Positions 1-5,891 of a stretch of DNA of 7,746 bases are shown one piece after another. The stretch is from Gammaproteobacteria bacterium (GTDB lineage: Bacteria > Pseudomonadota > Gammaproteobacteria > Steroidobacterales > Steroidobacteraceae). The stretch spans positions 1 through 7,746 of the forward strand of contig JADLDF010000101.1 of assembly GCA_020846815.1 (NCBI GenBank), written 5' to 3'. The notes under the pieces were generated by a model. That model saw nothing but the letters and a program-made list of their open reading frames with translations. It was not told the origin of the DNA and did no database searches. The position numbers were made by a program, and so were the translations under genes. Position 1 is the stretch's first letter. Every line of letters starts with the position of its first letter.

Positions 1-2
1 GC

Positions 3-980
3 TTCGCGGTCTTCCTGGTCGCGAGCCTGCTGGCGAGCGTCGCGCCCTCGCTGCCGCTGCTGGTGCTGGCGCGCGTGCTGCAGGCCATGGGCGTCAGCGT
101 CGCGACCGTGGTCACGCGCGCGATCGTTCGCGATTCCTACGAACCCGAGTCCGCGGCGATCGCACTCGCCTTCATCACCGCGGTCATGGGCTTCGCGCCG
201 GTGATCGCGCCGCTCATCGGCGGCCTGGTCTCGGGCGCTTTCGGCTGGCGCGCGGTCTTCTGGATGCATGCTGCGACGGCGGGCCTGCTGCTGCTGCTGA
301 TTGCGCTGCAACTGCGCGAGACGCGCCCGGCGAGCGTACAGCCCGTTTCGATCGCCGGGCTGCTGCAAGGCTTCGGCGCGCTGCTGCGCGAGCGACGCTT
401 CCTCGGCTATTCGCTGAGCTACAGCTTCATCAGCGGCGGCTCGTTCGTGTTCGTGACCGTCGGTGCAGCGCTGTTCGAGCGTCTCTTCGGCATGAGCTCG
501 GCCCAGTTCGGCTCGATGTGGGCCGCTCTGGCCGTATCCTACGTGCTCGGCGCCGCCTCGGCCGGCACTCTGGCGCGACGCTGGGGCACGCGGCGCGTCA
601 CGCGCACCGGCATCCATCTGAACCTGCTGTCGGCCGCGATCTTCTGTGCGGCGGCGCTCTGGCCGACGCCCGAGCTGCCGGCATTCGTCGCCGCGCTCGC
701 ACTGCAGACCATGTCCAACGGCCTGGTGTCGCCGCTGGCACTCGCCGGCGCGGTCGGCGACCACCCCTCGCTCGCCGGCATGGCCGCCGGTCTGTCGAGC
801 TCCATCGCGATGCTGATCTCCATGGCCTGCGCGATGCTGACCGGCGCGCTCTACGATGGCCGGCCGCTGACCACGGCGATCCCGCTGACGCTGGCCTGCA
901 TCGCCGCCTGGTTCGCGCTGCGGATCGCACTCGCCGGTGAGGACGCCGCGCCCGGCCGCCGCACCACGACCCGCCGCTGA
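3..980 (+). CDS. Bcr/CflA-family MFS drug efflux transporter, 5' end missing
   Basis: This is the C-terminal 325 residues of an inner-membrane proton-coupled drug exporter. The frame is already open at the first bases of the window, so the true start lies upstream. Families of this type are about 400 residues, so some 75 residues (about the first two membrane helices) are missing. Seen directly: many hydrophobic segments and the stretch LARVLQAMGVSVATVVTRAI followed by VRDSY. This is the helix-4 region of Bcr/CflA proteins (R-x-x-Q-A-x-G ... R-A-I-V-R-D). It is followed by an AP-x-IAPLIGG and FGWRAVFW stretch that is also typical. The tail is short and basic (PGRRTTTRR). No local regulator is visible, so the substrate cannot be told. 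The family assignment is firm; the exact drug is unknown. Confidence 0.88.
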   Translation, partial: FAVFLVASLLASVAPSLPLLVLARVLQAMGVSVATVVTRAIVRDSYEPESAAIALAFITAVMGFAPVIAPLIGGLVSGAFGWRAVFWMHAATAGLLLLLIALQLRETRPASVQPVSIAGLLQGFGALLRERRFLGYSLSYSFISGGSFVFVTVGAALFERLFGMSSAQFGSMWAALAVSYVLGAASAGTLARRWGTRRVTRTGIHLNLLSAAIFCAAALWPTPELPAFVAALALQTMSNGLVSPLALAGAVGDHPSLAGMAAGLSSSIAMLISMACAMLTGALYDGRPLTTAIPLTLACIAAWFALRIALAGEDAAPGRRTTTRR

Positions 981-1045
981 GCGGATGACCGTGCGTGCTA
1001 CAGTGAATCCGTAGCGACTCCCTTCCGGATCGACCGCCGCACCGA

Positions 1046-2788
1046 ATGAACGCCGCCACCGCTTCCCTGCCCGTCCGCAAGGGCTTCGTCGACGTCCCCT
1101 CCGGCCAGGTCCACTACCGTGCCGCCGGCTACGGCCCGCCGGTCGTGCTGCTGCACGACTCGCCGCGCTCCTCGGTGATGCACACCGAGATGCTGCAGGC
1201 GCTCGCCGGCGAGTTCACCGCGATCGCGATCGACACTCCCGGCTACGGCCATTCCACGCCGCTGCCACCGGAGCCGGTGCCGACCATCCCCGACTATGCC
1301 CGCGCGCTCGCCGCGACGCTCGAAGCCTTCGGCATCGCGCGCTGCCCAGTCTATGGTTTCCACACCAGCTCCAAGATCAACCTGCAGTTCGCGGTCGATC
1401 ATCCGGATCGCGTGTCGCTCGCGATCCTCGACGGGCTGAGCCTGCCGCCGGGCGGTCCCTCCGAGGACTACATCGCGCGCTACATGAAGCCCTACGTCGT
1501 GCAGGAGGATGGCAGCCATCTCGCCTCGAGCTGGGCGCGCGGCCGCGACCTGTTCCGCTTCTTCCCATGGTTCGACACGCGGCCATCGGCCCGGCTGCCA
1601 CTCGACCAGCCGGACGAGCGCTTCCTGCACCGCTACGTGCTCGACATGCTGCTCTCCGGCCCGCACTACTCCTCGGCCTACGCCGCGGCGATGCGCTATC
1701 TCGCGCCGCCACGGGTCGCGGAGGTTCGCGCGCGCGCCGTGTTCATGTGCCGCGAGAACGACCCCCTGTACGTGTTCCTCGATGCCCTGCCACGCGAGCT
1801 GCCGGCCGGCTGCAGCATCGAGCGCCTGCCGGGTGACCGCGACAGCTGGGCAGCACGCGTGATCGCACTGCTGCGCGAAGGCAGCGTCGGCGCCGAAGGC
1901 GCCGCGCCTTCCGGTATCAGCCTGCCGGACCCGCTGGCGCGTGCGCGACGCGAGGAGACGCGCGGCTACGTCAACCTGCTCCATGGCCAGGTGCATGTGC
2001 GCCGCTTCGGCGCCGGCGGCGGCTCGCGTCCGGTGCTGCTGCTGCACGAATGCCCCGGCTCCTCTTCGGGCCTGCGCGATCTCGCCGCCGCGCTCGCCGT
2101 CGACCGCACGGTGTATGCGATCGACCTGCCCGGCATCGGCGAATCCGACCCGCTGCCGGCTCCCGACGTCGCGCACTACGCCACGGCACTGACGCAGTTC
2201 CTCGATGCGCTCGGCCTCACCCAGGTCGACGTGGTCGCCGAGTTCACTGCCGTACCGTTCGCCGTGGAGCTCGCACGCACCGCGGCCAACCGCGTGCATG
2301 CGCTCTGCTTCGACGGCGCCTGGCTGCCGGCCGCGGCCGAGCGCCGCGCGCTGTGGCGGCAGTACTGTCCGCCTCTGCCGCCGCGTGCCGACGGCACGCA
2401 CCTGCTCTCGCTCTGGCACCGGCTGCGCGACCAGGAGCTCAGCTGGCCCTGGTACGAACGCAGCGCCACGGGCATCCGCCGGCGCGAAGCGCCGCTCGAC
2501 GGCCGGCGTCTCACCGCGATCGTCACCGACCTCGCGCTGCAGCCGGCGAACTACGGCGACGCGGCGCTCGCGGCGCTCGACTACGATCTCAAGTCGGCGC
2601 TCGATGCCGTCGTGCAACCGGTGCTGCTGCTCGAGGACGCCGCCGACGTGCGTTACCAGTGGACTGCCAGGATCGAGAAGCGGCTCGGTCGCGCAGCACG
2701 TGCGCCGCGCACGGTCGACGCCGAGGGCCGCGCCGCCACGATGCGGCAATACTTCGATGCGCCGCCGGCACGCCGGCAGAGCACCTAA
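1046..2788 (+). CDS. Tandem (two-domain) alpha/beta-hydrolase-fold protein with degenerate catalytic residues
   Basis: The 580-residue protein contains two related alpha/beta-hydrolase domains, about residues 12-276 and 307-550. Shared landmarks: GQVH (20-23 and 314-317), LLH followed by DSP or ECP (35-40 and 332-337), AID-x-PG-x-G (61-68 and 358-365), the nucleophile-elbow region (104-108 and 398-402), and a cap motif DG-[ST]-HL...W...RD.....PW (155-175 and 449-469). The elbow and cap landmarks recur at a constant offset of 294 residues. In canonical enzymes the elbow is G-x-S-x-G. Here it is GFHTS (His106 at the nucleophile position) and AEFTA (Phe400). No clear catalytic His is seen near either domain end (LPGDRDSW in the first). 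There is no signal peptide, so it is probably cytoplasmic. A non-hydrolytic, ligand-binding or unusual-chemistry role is inferred. The ATG start has no strong Shine-Dalgarno; the MFS gene ends 65 bases upstream. Confidence 0.85.
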   Translation: MNAATASLPVRKGFVDVPSGQVHYRAAGYGPPVVLLHDSPRSSVMHTEMLQALAGEFTAIAIDTPGYGHSTPLPPEPVPTIPDYARALAATLEAFGIARCPVYGFHTSSKINLQFAVDHPDRVSLAILDGLSLPPGGPSEDYIARYMKPYVVQEDGSHLASSWARGRDLFRFFPWFDTRPSARLPLDQPDERFLHRYVLDMLLSGPHYSSAYAAAMRYLAPPRVAEVRARAVFMCRENDPLYVFLDALPRELPAGCSIERLPGDRDSWAARVIALLREGSVGAEGAAPSGISLPDPLARARREETRGYVNLLHGQVHVRRFGAGGGSRPVLLLHECPGSSSGLRDLAAALAVDRTVYAIDLPGIGESDPLPAPDVAHYATALTQFLDALGLTQVDVVAEFTAVPFAVELARTAANRVHALCFDGAWLPAAAERRALWRQYCPPLPPRADGTHLLSLWHRLRDQELSWPWYERSATGIRRREAPLDGRRLTAIVTDLALQPANYGDAALAALDYDLKSALDAVVQPVLLLEDAADVRYQWTARIEKRLGRAARAPRTVDAEGRAATMRQYFDAPPARRQST

Positions 2789-2808
2789 GATCTGCGACAG
2801 ATCTGCGA
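2788..2808 (+). repeat. Short direct repeat at the hydrolase stop codon
   Basis: AGATCTGCGA occurs twice (2788-2797 and 2799-2808), separated by one base, beginning at the last base of the TAA stop. It may be a slippage duplication or a small binding site; nothing else supports a function. Confidence 0.45.
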
Positions 2809-2856
2809 TGCACGAATCGCGTCCGCAAGCACGAACCGGTCGCGATGTCCACTCTT

Positions 2857-2993
2857 GCGCCCGGGCCCGATGGCGCATAGCGTGACGACCGGGCGATCAC
2901 CGCAAGGACTGCCTCGCGCCGGCTGACAGCGTCGCGCGGCAGGATCGCCAGCAAGGGCCCGGGCACTCAGGGTGTGACCGGGCCTTTTGCTTT
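2857..2993 (+). promoter_or_regulatory. Candidate structured RNA leader (riboswitch or attenuator-like), family not recognised
   Basis: The stretch can fold into a branched structure. The outer helix pairs GCCCGGGCCC (2859-2868) with GGGCCCGGGC (2955-2964), ten perfect pairs. Inside it TGGCG (2871-2875) pairs with CGCCA (2946-2950), leaving GA and GCAA as the internal loop. Two further hairpins branch from it: 2880-2903 (GTGA with TCAC plus flanking pairs) and 2909-2942 (CTGCC with GGCAG, then GCGC with GCGC after a two-base bulge). The outer helix uses the same bases as the left arm of the terminator at 2956-2984, so the two cannot form together. A competing hairpin 2858-2864 with 2889-2895 would free the terminator. 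Only 14 bases separate the T-rich tail from GGAGGA at 3008-3013, too few for another promoter. That is the layout of transcription attenuation. I match it to no known riboswitch class. Pairings were found by eye, without energy calculation. Confidence 0.45.
2953..2993 (+). terminator. Rho-independent terminator
   Basis: GGCCCGG (2956-2962) pairs perfectly with CCGGGCC (2978-2984). CAC (2964-2966) pairs with GTG (2974-2976) inside it, and the stem is followed by TTTTGCTTT. The hairpin works on the + strand only. It may end the hydrolase transcript or, with the folded leader upstream, act as a conditional terminator for the gene that began at 3020. Confidence 0.75.
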
Positions 2994-3007
2994 CTCCGGT
3001 ATTGCGC

Positions 3008-3022
3008 GGAGGAACTTCGATG
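3008..3022 (+). promoter_or_regulatory. Strong Shine-Dalgarno and orphaned start codon
   Basis: GGAGGA (3008-3013) lies six bases before an ATG at 3020. That reading frame stops after five codons (TGA at 3035-3037). A near-perfect ribosome site in front of a five-codon frame suggests either a leader peptide or, more likely, the start of a gene that has since decayed. Confidence 0.5.
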
Positions 3023-3149
3023 ACGGACCACGGTTGATCTCGAATGGCCACTGCACCGGAATGCGCGGTCGGTGATGCGCTGCAGGTCCGGCCCATCACG
3101 GGCGCACTCGGCGCTGATGTTCCACCACCAGGAGCTGACCCAGGCGCAG
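3020..3149 (+). pseudogene. Possible remnant of a TauD/TfdA-type dioxygenase N-terminus
   Basis: In the frame of the ATG at 3020, after one stop codon, translation from 3044 gives a segment ending DALQVRPITGALGADV. This resembles the usual N-terminus of TauD/TfdA-family Fe(II)/2-oxoglutarate dioxygenases (x-V-x-P-[IL]-x-G-x-LGA-[DE]-[VI]). At about 3111-3121 the resemblance jumps to another frame. There ALMFHHQELTQAQ resembles the family's F-[RH]-[DH]-Q-x-L-T-x-x-Q segment, which in intact proteins lies some 35-45 residues further on. This is what a frame-changing internal deletion would leave. The catalytic HxD...H residues are absent, so no activity is expected. The match is from memory of the family and is short, so it remains a hypothesis. 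Confidence 0.35.
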
Positions 3150-3254
3150 CGTGAAGAGCTCGACAAGCGACTCGCTGACCATCGAGCCAATCCCGACGAC
3201 GTGGTTTCTTGGGAGGAAGTGGAGAAGTCCCTCGATGCCATCCGCCCGCGCTGA
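3117..3254 (+). CDS. Short antitoxin of the addiction-module component type (start uncertain)
   Basis: The 45-residue product contains LTQAQREELDKRLADH, then NPDDVV and SWEEVEKSL. This matches the C-terminal half of small 'putative addiction module component' antitoxins (Unstab_antitox-like, usually about 70-80 residues), in which an LT-x-x-Q-x-x-ELD-x-R segment precedes a WEEV motif. These proteins bind and neutralise a ParE/RelE toxin encoded just downstream. The usual N-terminal half is missing here, and the residues before Met at 3117 do not resemble it. In-frame starts at 3072 (GTG) and 3075 (ATG) are alternatives; none has a good Shine-Dalgarno. The stop overlaps the toxin ATG by one base (TGATG), so translation is coupled. 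The first dozen residues may derive from the TauD-like remnant. Its codon use looks less GC-biased than that of the flanking long genes. Confidence 0.6.
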   Translation: MFHHQELTQAQREELDKRLADHRANPDDVVSWEEVEKSLDAIRPR

Positions 3255-3544
3255 TGCGCGGCGTCGCGTTTCGGCCTGCGGCGCAGGCCGATATTCAGGC
3301 AGCATTCCGTTGGTATTGCGGACAGCGGCCGGAATTGGGTGCGGCGTTTCGCGCTGTCACGAATGCGGCTATCAGTGAGGCCGTCGCGTTCCCGCTCAAG
3401 AGTCGACGCCTCTACGGCGACGTCCGCGCAGTACGTGTCCGGCGATTCCCGTACTTCGTCTGCTTCGTTACGGAGCCCGGGCAACTAGTCGTGCTCGCGG
3501 TCCTGCAGTTTCGTCGCAGGCCCGTTGTGTGGCAAAGGCGCTGA
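3254..3544 (+). CDS. ParE/RelE-superfamily toxin
   Basis: This 96-residue protein has the usual length and order of motifs of the ParE/RelE toxin fold. It begins with a VAFRPAAQADIQAAFRWY helix segment, followed by FPL, a VRAVRVRRFPYFVCF strand pair, and the closing LAVLQFRRRPVVW ending in R. Most family members have His-x-x-R-x-P-x-x-W near the end; here Gln85 stands where His is common. ParE-type members act on DNA gyrase and RelE-type members cut mRNA on the ribosome. The sequence looks closer to the ParE-like group, but the target cannot be fixed by eye. The ATG at 3254 is chosen because it overlaps the antitoxin stop and leaves the standard length; an earlier ATG at 3209 would sit inside the antitoxin gene. 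Its less GC-biased codons fit recent acquisition. Confidence 0.82.
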   Translation: MRGVAFRPAAQADIQAAFRWYCGQRPELGAAFRAVTNAAISEAVAFPLKSRRLYGDVRAVRVRRFPYFVCFVTEPGQLVVLAVLQFRRRPVVWQRR

Positions 3545-3800
3545 TCGCCCGTGCGTAGCTTGCCAGCCTCCGCGAGCTCGGCATGAAGCTCGATCAGTGA
3601 CCACGCGCGTCCGAGGACGTAATGAACCGCTGGCGCGCCCCATGAGCCTCTCCAAGGTCACAGTTCCTGATCTTGGGCATGCGGTCACGGCCAGCATCGG
3701 AAAGCCGCGCCGACGGCGCGGACGCGGGCCTTGTCGCGACCGCGTCAGTGACCTTGCGCGTGGCGTCCTATAGCGCCGCGCAGCGCGACTCGACCCGCGA
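3545..3800. other. Gene-poor stretch between the toxin-antitoxin pair and the next promoter
   Basis: No supported gene is seen. It contains a perfect short hairpin (CCGCGCC, GAC, GGCGCGG at 3705-3721) without a T-tract. It also contains an ATG at 3642 whose first residues, MSLSKVTVPDLG, resemble the start of a lipoyl-domain acyltransferase but do not continue as one. It may be decayed coding sequence. Confidence 0.4.
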
Positions 3801-3830
3801 TTGCCCGCGCCGCGTCCGCAGGTCTATACT
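3801..3830 (+). promoter_or_regulatory. Probable sigma70-type promoter for the papain-fold/Sel1 operon
   Basis: TATACT at 3825-3830 matches the -10 consensus at five of six positions. TTGCCC at 3801-3806 matches the -35 at four of six, with an 18-base spacer. This predicts a transcript start near 3837 and a leader of about 100 bases before the ATG at 3939. It also argues against a coding start as early as 3801. Confidence 0.5.
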
Positions 3831-3938
3831 GGTTTGGCGACCACGACCATCTACCTGCCTCCGGGACCAGATGCGATGTGCGCCGAGGCCGAGCCGATGC
3901 CGACGTCCGGTGAGCTCCGGCGGCGCCCAAGGCCGGCG

Positions 3939-5891
3939 ATGCGCGTGCTGCGCACGCTCGTCGCAATCGGCAGTGTGCTCATCGTATCGCCCGCGGCGCA
4001 GGCCACGGAGCGCGAGCCTGATCCGCGCGTCGTCATCGACGGCGTGCGCCAGACCGACCTCAAGCAGATTCCCTATTCGATCGACGGTGTCGCTCTCGAC
4101 GTGCGGCGGGCGGCGGCGAACGGCATCGGCGCGCCGCAGATCGGGCTCGAAGCGCGGTATGGCAAGAAAGAGCTGCAGCGCTGGCGCGAGGCGCAGCTCA
4201 AGTACCCGAAGTGGACTGAGCCGTTCGCGCCCTGCGTGGAGAAGTTCGAGCTTGCGATCGAGGAGATCCGGCGCATCGCGCCGTTGACGCGCCGGCCCGC
4301 CTGGGACAGCTCGGTCGATGAGATCAACGCGGCCCTGAGGCAGGCGCGCAACTTGGTCGGCGTCGGCGATAGCTGCATGGAGGACGGGCGCTACGCCTTC
4401 AACAGCATGGCGTCGCGCGCGAAGGCGGCCAACGACCGGCGCGTGCTCGAGGGCCGCATCGCACACGATGAGGATCAGAACAGGCCGGACGGCGGCTATC
4501 AGCGGGATCCCAACATCCCGGAGTGGTCGCCGCCTGCCGACGGCCGGCCGCGATGGCCGGGGGGCATCGATCCGACGCAGCCGCCGGTGCGCGTGCCGGG
4601 GGGCTACGACCCCTGCGCGAATCCGCGGCCGCCGCCGCTGTGCTCGCAGCCGGCGGCGAGCCTGCCGCCGCAGCGCGGCGGGGTCGCGGGCGGCGGCGCG
4701 GATCCGGGCGGCGGAGGTTCGGGCGGCGGCGCGGCGCCGACTCCGGCACCGATCGCGGGCGGCGCGGCGTCCACCGGGCCCACCGCGTGCTGGCCGAAGA
4801 CGGCGCAGCGCACGGACGCGGTCGATGCGCTGCGGCGCCTGGGCGAGTTCTTCGCCAACCGGCGCTCGAATCTGTCGATCAGCGACGAGTTCACGTTCCA
4901 CCTGGCTGCCGGCGTGCGTTCGGGTTTCGAGCAGCTGTCGAAGAAGATGATCGACCAGCTCACGGCGCCGCACCTGCTGCCGGGGCAATTCGGTCCTACC
5001 TACGATCCGCAGCTCGTGACGCCTGTCGTGCGCGACATGCTGAACTATCTCAACGATCGCAAGGCGAAGCCGGACCTGGCGAAGGTGCTGTTGCAGCGCG
5101 CCGAGGCTGCGGTGCGCCGCACACGCGATGCGATGATGAGCGATCCCGGCTTCTACATCGGCCAGCAGTTGCCCGAGGTCTTCGTCGGCGAATGCGCGGC
5201 GCTGCCGCCGACGCCGGCCGCGACGCGGCTGGTCACGCAGGCCTCGGAGGATGTCGTCGATCTGAGCCGCGCGGCGCGCAAGATCGGCGACATCGACGAT
5301 GCGTTCCGCGAGTTCGTCGGCACGGGGTCGTGGACCAAGGGCAGCCTGCGGGCTACGCGCAACGCGCTCGGCCTGCCGGCGCCGCGCTACAACTCGCGCT
5401 ATGGCGAGGGCAATTGCCAGCACTGCGTGACCGCGCAGATTCACGAGTGGATCACGGGCGAGCACACGACGGCGCCGGACACGTCGCCGATGTTGAACCC
5501 CGCCATCGTCGATGATCTGCGGCGACGCTACGGCGAATTGCCGGAGGCGCCGCCCGGGCTGGCCCCTGAACTCCGGCCGCAATGGCACGCTGGCGTACCG
5601 TTTCGCCTCCCGGGACCGGCGAGCCTGCGCACTACGTTCGAGGACGGCGGCATCGGCAGCGTGGGCTATGTCTACTACCGTCGGGCCGTCGCGATCGGGC
5701 GCGACGCCGCGGGCCAGCCGACGCGCTACGGCCTCGAAGGACACGTCCTCACCATCCTCCACGGCCCGAACGGCGTGCGGCTGGACGATCCGCAGGCCGG
5801 CATGAAGGATGTGTGGGAGATGGCCGTCCGCGACATGGAACTCTACGGCCTCAAGTACTACCCGGTCCGGCTCGGAGGTACTCCCCGATGA
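3939..5891 (+). CDS. Exported protein with C-terminal papain-like (Tox-PL-like) domain
   Basis: This 650-residue protein begins with a Sec signal peptide: basic n-region, core LVAIGSVLIV, cleavage likely after Ala22 in AQA. The ATG at 3939 is chosen because AAGG lies six bases upstream and the signal peptide starts exactly there; in-frame ATGs at 3876 and 3897 would place it behind a long basic extension. Residues 23-180 are mainly helical and unrecognised, about 190-285 are a Pro/Gly-rich linker, and 285-480 are helical. The last 170 residues carry the order expected of papain-fold toxin or deamidase domains (Tox-PL type): GNCQHC (Cys493, Cys496), then GGIGSVGYV (570-578), then GHVLTI (His602), then LDDPQAG (Asp616/Asp617, Gln619). 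Cys493 is the likely nucleophile. Such domains cut or deamidate proteins in polymorphic toxins. No PAAR, VgrG, Rhs or autotransporter part is visible. It is coupled to the next gene by ATGA. The catalytic assignment is inference from motif order. Confidence 0.68.
   Translation: MRVLRTLVAIGSVLIVSPAAQATEREPDPRVVIDGVRQTDLKQIPYSIDGVALDVRRAAANGIGAPQIGLEARYGKKELQRWREAQLKYPKWTEPFAPCVEKFELAIEEIRRIAPLTRRPAWDSSVDEINAALRQARNLVGVGDSCMEDGRYAFNSMASRAKAANDRRVLEGRIAHDEDQNRPDGGYQRDPNIPEWSPPADGRPRWPGGIDPTQPPVRVPGGYDPCANPRPPPLCSQPAASLPPQRGGVAGGGADPGGGGSGGGAAPTPAPIAGGAASTGPTACWPKTAQRTDAVDALRRLGEFFANRRSNLSISDEFTFHLAAGVRSGFEQLSKKMIDQLTAPHLLPGQFGPTYDPQLVTPVVRDMLNYLNDRKAKPDLAKVLLQRAEAAVRRTRDAMMSDPGFYIGQQLPEVFVGECAALPPTPAATRLVTQASEDVVDLSRAARKIGDIDDAFREFVGTGSWTKGSLRATRNALGLPAPRYNSRYGEGNCQHCVTAQIHEWITGEHTTAPDTSPMLNPAIVDDLRRRYGELPEAPPGLAPELRPQWHAGVPFRLPGPASLRTTFEDGGIGSVGYVYYRRAVAIGRDAAGQPTRYGLEGHVLTILHGPNGVRLDDPQAGMKDVWEMAVRDMELYGLKYYPVRLGGTPR
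5874..5890 (+). promoter_or_regulatory. Strong Shine-Dalgarno for the Sel1-repeat gene
   Basis: GGAGGT (5874-5879) lies eight bases before the ATG at 5888 and within the end of the upstream gene, and it decides the start. It is stronger than the AAGG of the upstream gene, which would favour the Sel1 protein in the coupled pair. Confidence 0.75.

Noticed and set aside
996..1004. TGCTACAGT as an extended -10 promoter before the hydrolase gene
   Set aside because: It fits the extended -10 form, but no -35 is visible and a single nine-base match in a 65-base gap is weak.
998..2878. 626-residue open frame on the - strand across the hydrolase gene
   Set aside because: It is antisense to a gene with clear family motifs; its translation is Arg/Ala-rich low-complexity sequence with no recognisable domain. 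GC-rich genes commonly leave such open antisense frames.
3622..3645. Seven-codon frame with GAGGA upstream, overlapping the ATG at 3642
   Set aside because: Too short to support, and its downstream partner frame is not a recognisable gene.
3705..3721. Perfect 7-bp hairpin as terminator of the toxin-antitoxin operon
   Set aside because: There is no T-tract on either side, and it lies 160 bases beyond the toxin stop; GC-rich palindromes of this size are common in such DNA.
3801..3938. Earlier TTG, ATG or other starts for the papain-fold gene (3801, 3871, 3876, 3897)
   Set aside because: 3801 lies inside the probable -35 element and 3871 is in another frame. 3876 and 3897 would bury the signal peptide behind a basic extension, and only 3939 has AAGG at proper spacing.
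3768..5762. 664-residue open frame on the - strand across the papain-fold gene
   Set aside because: The sense frame has a signal peptide, catalytic-like motifs and a coupled neighbour. The antisense product is Arg-rich and has no motif.
5582..5887. Upstream extension of the Sel1 frame
   Set aside because: It overlaps the conserved catalytic-like part of the papain-fold domain in another frame. GGAGGT and a signal peptide define the ATG at 5888.
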